DNA of 64,000 nt from an uncultured Campylobacter sp. (GCA_946221035.1 CAMIME010000001.1:62001-126000); one strand, 5' to 3'; positions 21,833-33,018 are shown, counted from the first letter of the stretch. The notes: generated from the letters alone by a model not told the origin. A program made the numbers and translations.

Positions 21833-22514
21833 CAAAGCTCCCGGCAAGCTCAATCAATGCCTTCGCCTGAGCACCCCGCGCGGGTACATCGCCCACGCCA
21901 AGCGCTGCATTCCCCTTCTTTAACGTCTCACGGATTCCCCGCATCAAGCCGCGCGGCATGAGAGCTTTTAGCTTGTCGACGATTCCCGGCACCCTCGCGT
22001 CGTCACCCCGCATTTCGCCTAGTTGGTTCCACAACGTACTGGCCTCAAGCGTGGCGTCGATGCACGAAGCGTCGCGCACATTCGACCGGAGTCGGTTCCA
22101 TGTGTCATGCGTCGCCACCCCGGTGAGGGCCATGAGGTCCCACGAGTCCATCTCGACTTGGCGCACCTGCGGATCCACGAGCACTTCACTCAGCGCGGCA
22201 CGCACATCGTCAGGAGCGCCCTGAGGTGCTTCTGTCAACGCTACGAGGCGGGCACGTTGGCGCTGGAGGTGCTTGATGCGGTCGTCGAGAAGCGCGATCG
22301 ACCGGGGTACCGCGTCTTCGGAATTGAGGTTCGAAACGGGCACGCCAGCGTCGATTAGCGCGCGAGCCCGCATGACCGCGGCGAGGTCAGAGACTGCATA
22401 GTCGCGGTAGTTTCCGCTGGTCCGCGCAGGTTCTGGCACGGCACCTAATTCATGCAGGTGCCGGATGGACCGCACGGAACATCCGGCGGCCGCGGCGACA
22501 TCCGATATTCTCAC
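21825..22514 (-). CDS. MerR-family transcriptional regulator
   Basis: 229-residue regulator with an N-terminal MerR helix-turn-helix (MRISDVAAAAGCSVRSIRHL) and winged segment, then a predicted coiled coil (SIALLDDRIKHLQRQRARLV). A long C-terminal effector region of about 130 residues has no recognised ligand motif. The GTG start is 6 nt from GATACT. The promoter has a 19-bp spacer as expected for self-regulation. It is cotranscribed with the PH-like membrane protein. Confidence 0.85.
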   Translation of the reverse strand: MRISDVAAAAGCSVRSIRHLHELGAVPEPARTSGNYRDYAVSDLAAVMRARALIDAGVPVSNLNSEDAVPRSIALLDDRIKHLQRQRARLVALTEAPQGAPDDVRAALSEVLVDPQVRQVEMDSWDLMALTGVATHDTWNRLRSNVRDASCIDATLEASTLWNQLGEMRGDDARVPGIVDKLKALMPRGLMRGIRETLKKGNAALGVGDVPARGAQAKALIELAGSFDE

Positions 22515-22520
22515 ACCCGC

Positions 22521-22551
22521 AGTATCAACTATGACACCGTGTGAGGGTCAA
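22521..22551 (-). promoter_or_regulatory. MerR-type promoter with 19-bp spacer
   Basis: On the minus strand, TTGACC (22546-22551), a 19-bp spacer, then GATACT (22521-22526). CTCACAC and GTGTGAG form an inverted repeat across the same region (22511-22545). Elongated spacers are the hallmark of promoters controlled by MerR proteins. Confidence 0.65.
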
Positions 22552-22555
22552 GCCC

Positions 22556-23926
22556 CTAGTTCCTGAACCCGTGCACCGGCGCGGGAATGAACCCGCCGCG
22601 CTGGATAAAGGCGTCGTTGCCCACCATGTTCACCGGGATCACCGGGGCGTAGCCGAGCAGGCCACCGAAGTTCACTTCGTCGCCGGGCTTGGTGCCCGGA
22701 ACGGGGATCAGACGCGACGCGGTGGTCTTGTGGTTCATCACGCCGATCGCGGCTTCGTCCGCGATCATGCCCGCGATGAGCTCCGCAGAGGTGTCACCCG
22801 GGATGGCGATCATGTCGAAGCCCACGGAGCAGATCGAAGTCATGGCCTCGAGCTTGTCAATGGAGATCGCGCCAGAGTTGACCGCGTCGATCATGCCCTT
22901 GTCCTCAGAAACTGGGATGAAGGAACCGGAGAGGCCGCCCACGCGGGAGCAGGCCATCATGCCGCCCTTCTTCACAGCGTCGTTCAAAAGCGCAAGCGCA
23001 GCGGTCGTGCCGTGGGTGCCCACCTGATCCAAGCCCATAGCCTCGAGCACGTGCGCGACAGAGTCGCCCACCTCGGCGGTCGGGGCCAACGACAGGTCCA
23101 CGATGCCGAACGGGACGCCGAGGCGCTCGGAGGCCATCGTGCCCACCAGTTGGCCTGCGCGGGTGATCTTGAACGCGGCCTTCTTGATCTCCTCGGCGAT
23201 CTCGTTCAGCGTCGCACCCTCGAGCGGCTTAATTGCTCTTTCAACCACGCCCGGGCCGGACACGCCGACGGAAACGACGGTGTCGGGTTCCTCGATGCCG
23301 TGGAACGCGCCCGCCATGAACGGGTTGTCGCTCACTGCGTTGGCGAAGACGACGAGCTTGGCACACGCAATGGAGGAGCGGTCGGCGGTGAGCTCCGCGG
23401 CTTCCTTCACAATCCGGCCCATCGTTTTCACGGCGTTCATGTTGATGCCGGCGCGAGACGTGGCCACGTTGACCGAGCTGCAGACCTTCTCCGTCTCCGA
23501 AAGCGCCTCGGGGATGGAGTAGATCAGGCGCTTATCTGCCTCGGTGCCGCCCTTCTCCACCAGAGCGGAGTAACCGCCGACAAAGTTCACGCCAAGCTCA
23601 GCCGCCGCGCGGTCGAGCGCACGCGCGATGTCGACCGGGTTGCCCTCCACGCCGGCTGCCACCAGGCCGATGGGGGAGACGGAGATGCGCTTGTTCACGA
23701 TCGGGATGCCCAGCTCACGCTCGATACCCTCGCACACCGGCACGAGGTTCTGTGCGCGCGAGATGACCCGGTCGTACACGGCCTCGGCCGTAGCTTCCAT
23801 CGTGTTGCGGGTGCAACCGATGAGCGAAATGCCCATGGTCACGGTGCGGATGTCAAGGCGGTAGCTTTCGATCATCTCGATGACATCGAGGATCCGGCTG
23901 TTGCCCAAATGAAAATTCGTGCTCAC
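22556..23926 (-). CDS. DUF711 / UPF0210 family protein
   Basis: 456-residue protein of the UPF0210 (DUF711, PFL-like fold) family, conserved in many bacteria and archaea but without an assigned reaction. Characteristic segments include [14 protein letters not shown] near the N-terminus and [15 protein letters not shown]. The GTG at 23926 follows the ACT-domain gene by 14 bp. The pairing with an ACT protein is conserved across phyla, which suggests the two act together, with the ACT protein possibly sensing a ligand. Confidence 0.9.
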   Translation of the reverse strand: MSTNFHLGNSRILDVIEMIESYRLDIRTVTMGISLIGCTRNTMEATAEAVYDRVISRAQNLVPVCEGIERELGIPIVNKRISVSPIGLVAAGVEGNPVDIARALDRAAAELGVNFVGGYSALVEKGGTEADKRLIYSIPEALSETEKVCSSVNVATSRAGINMNAVKTMGRIVKEAAELTADRSSIACAKLVVFANAVSDNPFMAGAFHGIEEPDTVVSVGVSGPGVVERAIKPLEGATLNEIAEEIKKAAFKITRAGQLVGTMASERLGVPFGIVDLSLAPTAEVGDSVAHVLEAMGLDQVGTHGTTAALALLNDAVKKGGMMACSRVGGLSGSFIPVSEDKGMIDAVNSGAISIDKLEAMTSICSVGFDMIAIPGDTSAELIAGMIADEAAIGVMNHKTTASRLIPVPGTKPGDEVNFGGLLGYAPVIPVNMVGNDAFIQRGGFIPAPVHGFRN

Positions 23927-23940
23927 GATGACGCCCCTGA

Positions 23941-24210
23941 TCAGATGTCGTTCATGGCGTCGAACAGCGCCTCGGATTGAATGCGCGTGACCATTCCCAG
24001 CGGCTTCGATACCCGGTCCATTGCCGCCTGAAGGTTCTCCATGTCCACGTCACCGGCGGGCAGTTCAACGCGCATGATCATGGTGAAAAAGTCCGCCATG
24101 AGGGTCTGCGAGACGTCGACAATGTTCAGGTTGTGCTCGGCGCAGGTTTGCGCCACAGCGGCGATAACGCCGGGCCGGTCTTTGCCGGTCATGGTAATAA
24201 TTGCGTGCAT
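23941..24210 (-). CDS. ACT-domain protein, UPF0237 family
   Basis: 89-residue single ACT domain: [20 protein letters not shown] followed by the [11 protein letters not shown] strand-helix typical of GcvR-like sensors. It probably binds a small ligand such as an amino acid. ATG 24210 has TATACT (24217-24222) 6 nt upstream; a TTG at 24216 would lie at the transcription start. It is the first gene of the pair with DUF711. Confidence 0.88.
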   Translation of the reverse strand: MHAIITMTGKDRPGVIAAVAQTCAEHNLNIVDVSQTLMADFFTMIMRVELPAGDVDMENLQAAMDRVSKPLGMVTRIQSEALFDAMNDI

Positions 24211-24266
24211 GCGCAAAGTATAACCGCGGCCGCGCGCGTCTCCTGAAAAAGCGTACTGTCGGGTGA

Positions 24267-24926
24267 ATGGAAACCCAACATGTGCTTGTTCTCGGCGCCG
24301 GCGGCAACGTCTCGCGCCACTCCGTTCCCAAACTCGTGGAGGCCGGCCATGCGGTCACCGCACTCGTGCGCAACCCCGATCACGCTCAACAGCTCGTCAG
24401 CGACGGCGCGACCGTCCTCATTCGCGACCTCACCACCCTCGACGAGGAGGGCTGGGCACGCCTGCTCACCCCGTTCGATGTTGTGGTGTGGTCGGCTGGC
24501 GCCGGCGGAGGTTCGGCGGAGCGCACCTACGCCGTCGACCGCGACGCTGCCATGGGCATGATCGATGCACTGGAGGAGCTCGGCGAGTTCGCCCCGTTCC
24601 TCGTCATGGTCTCCTATGCCGGCGCGGCCAACGCCACCGCGGAAGAGGACGATTCCAACTCCTGGTACGCGTACGTGGAGAGCAAGAAGGCCGTGGACCA
24701 GCGCTTGCTCGCTTCCGAGCTGCCGTACCAGATCCTCGGCCCCACAAAGCTCACCGACGACCCCTCGAAGGGCATCACGCTTCTCGACGGCCCCATGAAC
24801 GCCGACTCCGAAACCCCGCGCGAGCTGGTGGCCGACGTAATCGTCGAATCTGTCGGTCGCGGCGAGGCATTCGAGCGCAACCCGATTGAGTTCGAGGGTG
24901 GGACCGATCGGGTCGGCGAAATCTAG
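24267..24926 (+). CDS. NAD(P)-binding atypical SDR-like protein
   Basis: 219-residue Rossmann protein of the NAD(P)H-binding, NmrA-like extended group. The N-terminal dinucleotide motif is VLVLGAGGNVSRHSVPKL, a slight variant of GxxGxxG. A YxxxK-type element, SWYAYVESKKAVD, lies near residue 133. The substrate is unknown. TACTGT lies 7 nt before the ATG. It ends in a 4-base overlap with the convergent amidotransferase. Confidence 0.8.
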   Translation: METQHVLVLGAGGNVSRHSVPKLVEAGHAVTALVRNPDHAQQLVSDGATVLIRDLTTLDEEGWARLLTPFDVVVWSAGAGGGSAERTYAVDRDAAMGMIDALEELGEFAPFLVMVSYAGAANATAEEDDSNSWYAYVESKKAVDQRLLASELPYQILGPTKLTDDPSKGITLLDGPMNADSETPRELVADVIVESVGRGEAFERNPIEFEGGTDRVGEI

Positions 24927-25663
24927 TTCATAACCTGGTCGAAATGGCCAGCGCGGCACAGCCGGGTGAAATCGCGCAGCAAGCGATTCGCCCGGCTGAC
25001 GTCATGGTTGGGGAGATCGGCGACGATGCGCGCGTACTCCTCCGCGGGGAAATACCCGTAGTCGTGGTAAAAGTCCATCCGAGTGCGCATCGCGTCGGCG
25101 TCCATTTCCGCGTGAAACTGCGTCGCCCACACCCGGTCGGTGTAGCGCACGATCTGTACCGGGCAGGTCGGGCCGCCGGCGAGGACGGCGAGGCTCCCAG
25201 GTACCTCGACTGGATTCTCCGTGTGGCCGGTCAGCGCGGTAAATGCCCCTGCCCCCACCAGCACGTCGCTCACACCCTCTTCGGTCGGCTCGACCAGCGT
25301 GGGCCCCGAGGGTTCGGGGTGGGTGCGCCCGACTGACCCGCCGAGGTGATCCACCAGCCAAGAGATGCCGAAGCAAATAAAGAAGACGGGAAGGCCGGAG
25401 TCGACGACGGTCCGGAGCACGCCGTCGACACGCGTGTGCCATGCGTCGCGGGTGGGGTGAGTGACGTTGAGGGAGCTGCCACCGACGATGATGCCGTCGA
25501 TCGAGTCGAGGGGACCGAGGTCCGCCTCGGGGGAGTCGATGACGCGCAGCTCAACGTCAACCTCGTTGAGCCCCGTTGAGCGCAGCACGTCGTGGTACTC
25601 GGCGCGCGCGACGGCGGGCCCGATCTCACCGGATCTGAGAGAAAGGAACAGCAGCTGAGACAT
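24923..25663 (-). CDS. Class I glutamine amidotransferase-like protein (paralog 2)
   Basis: 246-residue GATase1-fold protein with nucleophile elbow FFICFGISWL and QFHAEMD for the histidine and glutamate. IIVGGSSLNVT corresponds to the oxyanion strand. It aligns along its length with the 20222-20956 protein, including the C-terminal helices (RMDFYHDYGYFPAEE). ATG 25663 is chosen with TAGAAT 7 nt upstream. The substrate is unknown. Confidence 0.8.
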   Translation of the reverse strand: MSQLLFLSLRSGEIGPAVARAEYHDVLRSTGLNEVDVELRVIDSPEADLGPLDSIDGIIVGGSSLNVTHPTRDAWHTRVDGVLRTVVDSGLPVFFICFGISWLVDHLGGSVGRTHPEPSGPTLVEPTEEGVSDVLVGAGAFTALTGHTENPVEVPGSLAVLAGGPTCPVQIVRYTDRVWATQFHAEMDADAMRTRMDFYHDYGYFPAEEYARIVADLPNHDVSRANRLLRDFTRLCRAGHFDQVMN

Positions 25664-25673
25664 GACCGGCATT

Positions 25674-26264
25674 CTATACCGCTTTGTCTAGTTTCCCTTC
25701 ATCGGTGTGGGAGCCGTCGCGGACTGACTGTTCTACCACGGTCAGCATCGCCTCGAGCCGTTTCGCTGGCTCGCCGGCGGCGAGCTTGAGCACGAACCCC
25801 TCAAAGACCGTTTCTAGGTAGGTCTGGATGACGTCCGCCGGCACGTCTCCGCGCATGTGCGCGTTGGAGGCGAGGCGCTCGCGCACCGCGCGGTCAAGCA
25901 CCACCTGGTGCTCCCTCCAGCGGGCCTCGAACTCCGGGTCCGTACGCAGCTTGCGCAGGATCTCTCCGCGGGTGATGAACCAGTCGTTCGCCTGCTGGTC
26001 CCGAAGCATCCCGCGCATCACCTCAACGAGACCCCGCTGGCTCACCACTTCCGCCTGGCGTTTCGCGTCCTCCTCCACGATGGCGAGGAACAGGGATTCT
26101 TTATCGCCGAAGTGGTGGAAGATGGCACCGCGAGTCTTTCCCGTCGCCTCCTCCAGGCGAGCTACCGTGGCGCCTTCGAAGCCGTAGTGGGCGAAGCACT
26201 TGCGAGCGGCATCGATGATTTCCCCGCGGCGGCGGGCAAGTTCTTCGTCGCTAACGATTGGCAT
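25674..26264 (-). CDS. acnR: TetR-family repressor of aconitase, AcnR
   Basis: TetR regulator that in C. glutamicum represses acn and responds to citrate and Mg2+. The 196-residue protein has its helix-turn-helix in ATVARLEEATGKTRGAIFHH (about residues 31-50) and FGDKESLF after it. The C-terminal ligand domain includes a conserved RTDPEFEARW. The ATG at 26264 has GGAGAGG upstream. It lies downstream of acn in the same direction, separated by a strong hairpin, and a matching operator lies upstream of acn. Confidence 0.9.
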   Translation of the reverse strand: MPIVSDEELARRRGEIIDAARKCFAHYGFEGATVARLEEATGKTRGAIFHHFGDKESLFLAIVEEDAKRQAEVVSQRGLVEVMRGMLRDQQANDWFITRGEILRKLRTDPEFEARWREHQVVLDRAVRERLASNAHMRGDVPADVIQTYLETVFEGFVLKLAAGEPAKRLEAMLTVVEQSVRDGSHTDEGKLDKAV

Positions 26265-26290
26265 GAATTCCTCTCCGGGGGTGAGACATG

Positions 26291-26324
26291 GGGAAGGGGC
26301 CACCAGTCGAGGTGGCCCCTTCCC
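26291..26324 (-). terminator. 14-bp hairpin between acn and acnR
   Basis: GGGAAGGGGCCACC, loop AGTCGA, GGTGGCCCCTTCCC is a perfect 14-bp stem. On the minus strand no T-run follows, so it may be a partial terminator or an mRNA-stabilising 3' end for acn rather than a full stop. Confidence 0.6.
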
Positions 26325-26346
26325 GGATGCGTCGAAAAGCTAGGCG

Positions 26347-29136
<2,790 letters not shown>

Positions 29137-29217
29137 TTCTCGTCGTAATCAAATTCAGGGAATGACCCTATGGCGGTCAAACTGCAATGATATGCGACCT
29201 GCCATAGATTCGTTCGC

Positions 29218-29240
29218 ATTCTAACAGTACGGCCGTTATG
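29218..29240 (-). promoter_or_regulatory. acn promoter with AcnR-type operator
   Basis: CAGTACGGCCGTTATG (29225-29240) matches one full half and most of the other half of the published C. glutamicum AcnR motif CAGNAC-N4-GTACTG (recalled). Immediately downstream on the minus strand is TAGAAT (29218-29223), a good -10, so bound repressor would cover the -35 spacer. Confidence 0.6.
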
Positions 29241-29303
29241 TTTCTCAATCTTTGGAGCACTTCGCTTATCGACGACTCCGTGGCCACCTCTACACTGAAC
29301 ACC

Positions 29304-29813
29304 GTGTCCGACCTGCAGAACCCGAACGCTCCCGAAGATGTCGATGTCGAAGGGCTCGCTACTGAGCTCCGGCAAAACAGCGTTGCTTTCGGCACCGACA
29401 ACCCAGCGAACGCACAGTTGGGGCAAGCGCTCACGGGCGCCCTGCAGGAGGTGGGGGCCGAAGCGGACGGGCCAATGGGTGTGGTGGTGCTGGAGCACAC
29501 GCCGGAGCATCTCGCAGATCTGCGCGACATCGCCCAAGACATCGCCAACACTTCGGGGTACGACACCGTCATCGTCAGAACGCCCCACGCGGCGTTAGGG
29601 GTAAGCGACACATTCACCCGCGCGCAGATCGAGCGCGGGCAGGTGGCGATGGTCGCCCAACCCGACTACCCGGAGGGGCTGCGGGCCTTCGTGAGCGCTG
29701 CCGAGGGCTTCGCGGTGAATTGGGTGTTGGTATCCGCCGTTGCGGCGACCATCCTGGCGATGGTAGTGATCGCCTCGTTCCGGCATGGCGGCCGGTCCAG
29801 CCTTGAGGCTTGA
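29304..29813 (+). CDS. Single-pass membrane protein, DUF6676 / Rv1476-like
   Basis: 169-residue protein with an N-terminal soluble domain and one C-terminal transmembrane helix (LVSAVAATILAMVVIASF, about residues 142-160) followed by a short basic tail. The fold core includes GPMGVVVLEHTPEHLADL. It corresponds by position and layout to Rv1476, found beside ripA in mycobacteria (recalled). GTG 29304 has TACACT 7 nt upstream and begins MSDLQNPNAPED; a reading from 29238 would overlap the acn operator. Confidence 0.8.
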   Translation: MSDLQNPNAPEDVDVEGLATELRQNSVAFGTDNPANAQLGQALTGALQEVGAEADGPMGVVVLEHTPEHLADLRDIAQDIANTSGYDTVIVRTPHAALGVSDTFTRAQIERGQVAMVAQPDYPEGLRAFVSAAEGFAVNWVLVSAVAATILAMVVIASFRHGGRSSLEA

Positions 29814-30254
29814 CGCCGAAGGTTCGTCGATAAGCGTGATGCGAATCACGTTATTGGTTGGAAGCCGCGTTTTGCCTGCTCAGATGCGTGCGAGTCGAGT
29901 GGCTAACCTTGACTGGTGTGACTGATTGTAACAATTGGGATACAAGTCGTGTGTCTTGACGTATGGTTCCTCTGTCGGCTCGTGAGTCGAGGTTTGTCGC
30001 AACAGGAACATGGGTTGTGTGCCGCTCTAGTCAAGTGGCAGGCATTGGTTCGGGCATGTGGGGAAGCACGCCGAGTACCGCCCGCAGTTGGAGCGCACGC
30101 CGCGACGCGCGTTGCCGCGTCAGTAGTCAACATCGAGCTACCGCGTGTTTAGGCCCTAGTCAGGCCTTGCTTGTGCATGCTCCGAGACCCCTGAAGTACT
30201 TGCTTCCGACGGGTCTGCGAAGCCTGCCCTGTGCGCGGTGGGAGGAGCACCTTC
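29814..30254 (+). other. 441-bp gene-free region upstream of the NlpC/P60 gene
   Basis: No supported coding sequence; a 67-codon frame at 29949-30152 has no ribosome site and atypical composition. TAACCT (29904-29909) and TATGGT (29962-29967) are possible -10 elements, which would give a leader of about 280-340 nt. AGGCC and GGCCT around 30151-30167 can pair. The c-di-AMP (ydaO) riboswitch signature often found before actinobacterial wall hydrolases is not recognisable. Confidence 0.6.
29928..29946. promoter_or_regulatory. Candidate MtrA box
   Basis: GTAACAAT, TGG, GATACAAG: two imperfect 8-bp direct repeats spaced by 3 bp, the arrangement recalled for C. glutamicum MtrA sites. It lies upstream of a wall peptidase, a class MtrAB controls. 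TTGTA and TACAA also form an inverted repeat here. Confidence 0.4.
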
Positions 30255-31937
30255 GTGGCACAACCGCAAAGGGGCACGTGGTTTCGGCGTGGGCGGGAAG
30301 CCCTCGTTGCGTCCGTGTGCGCATCAACTTTGAGCATCGCAATCGTCGCCGGATCGACGGCTCCGGCAGCCTCAGGCCAGTCGGAGGCTGCACTCGTCGG
30401 CGACCTCGTCGCCAAGGTCTCGGCCGCGCAAGCCCGCGTCGACGCCCAGAACTTGGGACTGGGGCAGCTGCAAGAATCGGTGAACCAGGCGCTGGTCGAC
30501 CTCCATGACGCCCAGACGCGCGCCCAGCAAGCCAGGCTCGGTGTGGAGGAGGCCCGTCTGCGACTGGAACGTGCGCAGGAGGACGTCGAGAAGCTGCGCG
30601 GCGAACTCGATGAGATCACTCGTGCGCAGTACCGCGGCGCGAGCGCAGACGCGCTCGGCGCTTTGGCGGGCACGGGAAGCCAACGCGACGTGTTGGACAG
30701 GGCGGGGTTCCTGAACAAACGCAGCGGTGAGAAGCAGACGAAGCTTCACGAGGCCGAGCGGGCTCGTGCAGAGGCCGCGAACGAGGCCGCGGTGCTCAAG
30801 GAAGCGAGCGCCGCCGCCGACGCCGCCGAGGAGGCCGCAAGCGCCGCCGAATCTCACGCCCGCGAGGTGCTTGGGGAGAATCAAGCCGAACTTGCCGCAA
30901 GTGTGGCTGAGCGCGACGCGGCTCAAGCGGAGTTGGATGCGGCGCAGCGCGTTCTCGACGCCCAACGCGCGGAGCAGGCGCCGGAGCAGGCGTTGGAGCA
31001 GGCACAAGGGGATGCGCAGGGGGAGCCAGGCGCTACCGCTGCCGTGGTCCCGTACGCCGCCCAGCGGTTCGATCGGGGCGCGGTTGAGGTATCTCCGGAG
31101 GTGGTCCTGGAGGTGGCGCGCCACGTCGCTGAGATCGCGCCCGACGCACCCGCGCCCGATGGGGATGCGGTGAAAGACGCGGTAGTGACGGCGGTCCAGA
31201 TGTCGTCAGACAGCGGGGTCCTCGACGCCGCTGCCTCGCAGATCACCATCCCGGAGATCGATCGCGAGACAGCGCTGCAAGCTGCGGCCATTGCGGCGGG
31301 AGTCTTGCTCGTTGGCGCGGTGGCGACACGGCACGTGTCGTTTGAAGACCCGTTTGCTGGGGGAGCTGAATCCCGGCGCGAATTGGTCACTGCATTCGCC
31401 GATGGCGTGTCGGGGGCTTTGGGTGGCGGCGCGAGCGACGCCGTTGCACGGCCATCAGAGAAGCTCGCCGAAGTGATGCCGGATGTCACGGACTCGGCAA
31501 AGTATTCCGACACTGTGCGAAACGTGGTGTCGAAGGCGTCCAACGCGTCCCAAATTGAGTTGGTTATTGCACGGGCTGAGTCCGCGATTGGTACCCCATA
31601 CGTCTGGGGCGGCGGCGACGCGAACGGCCCGACGACGGGCCTGAATGGTGGTACGCAGGCGGGGTTCGATTGCTCCGGGCTGGTGCTCTACGCCTATGCG
31701 GCCGCCGGCATCTCGCTGCCGCACTACACGGGCTACCAGTACCAGCGCGGCACTCACGTGCCTGCGAGCGAGGCGAAACGCGGGGACCTATTGTTCTGGG
31801 GCCCGGGAGGAAGCCAGCACGTCGCCATTTATTTGGGCAACGGCATGATGATCGAGGCGCCGCAGTCGGGTCAGAACGTCACTATCGCCCCGGTGCGCTG
31901 GTCGGGTATGACCCCGAACGCAGTCAGACTGCTTTAG
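30255..31937 (+). CDS. RipA-like NlpC/P60 peptidoglycan endopeptidase
   Basis: Secreted cell-wall hydrolase needed for daughter-cell separation in corynebacteria and mycobacteria. In the 560-residue protein, a basic N-terminus and hydrophobic stretch ending in APAASGQ form a signal peptide (about residues 1-45). A long Ala/Glu-rich coiled coil covers residues 50-250. A hydrophobic segment near residue 340 (QAAAIAAGVLLVGAV) precedes the C-terminal NlpC/P60 domain, with GFDCSGLVLYAY (cysteine) and GSQHVAIYLG (histidine). GTG 30255 follows GGGAGGAG. Only one rip gene is present, where mycobacteria have ripA-ripB. Confidence 0.9.
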   Translation: MAQPQRGTWFRRGREALVASVCASTLSIAIVAGSTAPAASGQSEAALVGDLVAKVSAAQARVDAQNLGLGQLQESVNQALVDLHDAQTRAQQARLGVEEARLRLERAQEDVEKLRGELDEITRAQYRGASADALGALAGTGSQRDVLDRAGFLNKRSGEKQTKLHEAERARAEAANEAAVLKEASAAADAAEEAASAAESHAREVLGENQAELAASVAERDAAQAELDAAQRVLDAQRAEQAPEQALEQAQGDAQGEPGATAAVVPYAAQRFDRGAVEVSPEVVLEVARHVAEIAPDAPAPDGDAVKDAVVTAVQMSSDSGVLDAAASQITIPEIDRETALQAAAIAAGVLLVGAVATRHVSFEDPFAGGAESRRELVTAFADGVSGALGGGASDAVARPSEKLAEVMPDVTDSAKYSDTVRNVVSKASNASQIELVIARAESAIGTPYVWGGGDANGPTTGLNGGTQAGFDCSGLVLYAYAAAGISLPHYTGYQYQRGTHVPASEAKRGDLLFWGPGGSQHVAIYLGNGMMIEAPQSGQNVTIAPVRWSGMTPNAVRLL

Positions 31938-31953
31938 TTTAAAATCTGGGGCC

Positions 31954-33018
31954 ATGGCCCTTCTTCAATACGATGCACTGCTCGTCCTCTCCTTCGGTGG
32001 CCCCGAGGGGGAGGACGATGTGATCCCGTTTCTTGAAAATGTCACGCGCGGCCGGGGTATTCCCCGGGAGCGTCTCGCCGAGGTGGGGGAGCACTACTAC
32101 CACTTCGGCGGTGTCAGCCCGATCAACCAGCAGAACCGCGAGTTGATCAAGAACATCGAGGCTGAACTGGCCTCGCGCGGGTATGACCTACCGGTGTATT
32201 TCGGAAACCGGAACTGGCACCCGTTCGCCGAAGACGCAGCGAAGCAGCTGCAGGCCGACGGCCGCACGAACGTCTTGGTGTTCGCAACCAGCGCCTGGGG
32301 TGGCTACTCCGCCTGCCGCCAGTACGACGAGGACATCGTGCGCATGCGCGAGATCACGCCGGAGATTACCTACACCAAGCTGTGGCAGTTCTTCGGCAAG
32401 TCGAAGTTCGTGAACTTGGTGGCGAAGTACGTCCGCCAGGCCGTGATCAACGCCGGCGACAAGCCGGGCGCGGTCTTATTCACGGCGCACAGCGTGCCGC
32501 AGGCTGCAGACGACGCCGCGGGTGGCCCGGACGACGCAAACCTGTACTCCCGCCAGGTGGAGGATGCCGCGAAGCTGGTTGCCCGCCGTGCGGACATCTT
32601 CGACTACGAGGTGGTGTGGCAGTCCCGTTCCGGAAACCCGGCCACCCCGTGGCTCGAACCCGATGTGGTGGATCGGGTCCGCGAGCTGCATGAGCAGGAG
32701 GGCATTGAGCACGTCGTCGTGGTGCCGATCGGTTTCATCACCGACCACATGGAGGTCGTGTGGGACCTTGACACCGAGCTCAAGCAGGCGTGCGACGAGA
32801 TGGGCGTCACGCTCGATCGCGTGCCCACCGTCGGCCTGGACCCGGAGTTCGCCTCGCTGGTGGTTGACCTGTGCGAGCGCGTGGCGGTGAAGGTGGCGCC
32901 CGAGTCAATCTCGATGGTCACCATGCAGGGTTGCACCGTCAACGGTGCACCGTGCAAGCCGGATTGCTGCGTGCCAGTCGGTCGCCCGGACGCAGCCGCA
33001 GCGAACGGGGCCGACTAA
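31954..33018 (+). CDS. hemH: Ferrochelatase (coproporphyrin type expected)
   Basis: Inserts ferrous iron into a porphyrin; actinobacterial enzymes act on coproporphyrin III in the coproporphyrin-dependent heme pathway. The 354-residue protein has LSFGGPEGEDDVIPFL at the N-terminus and TAHSVPQAADD carrying the catalytic histidine. The C-terminal CTVNGAPCKPDCC supplies cysteines for the [2Fe-2S] cluster seen in this group. TAAAAT lies 8 nt before the ATG. It shares CTAA with the convergent gene. Confidence 0.94.
   Translation: MALLQYDALLVLSFGGPEGEDDVIPFLENVTRGRGIPRERLAEVGEHYYHFGGVSPINQQNRELIKNIEAELASRGYDLPVYFGNRNWHPFAEDAAKQLQADGRTNVLVFATSAWGGYSACRQYDEDIVRMREITPEITYTKLWQFFGKSKFVNLVAKYVRQAVINAGDKPGAVLFTAHSVPQAADDAAGGPDDANLYSRQVEDAAKLVARRADIFDYEVVWQSRSGNPATPWLEPDVVDRVRELHEQEGIEHVVVVPIGFITDHMEVVWDLDTELKQACDEMGVTLDRVPTVGLDPEFASLVVDLCERVAVKVAPESISMVTMQGCTVNGAPCKPDCCVPVGRPDAAAANGAD

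Noticed and set aside
29949..30152. 67-codon frame in the ripA leader
   Set aside because: No Shine-Dalgarno, no family resemblance, Cys/Trp-rich composition unlike real genes here.
29880..30254. c-di-AMP (ydaO) riboswitch before the NlpC/P60 gene
   Set aside because: The conserved purine-rich core segments of that class could not be found.
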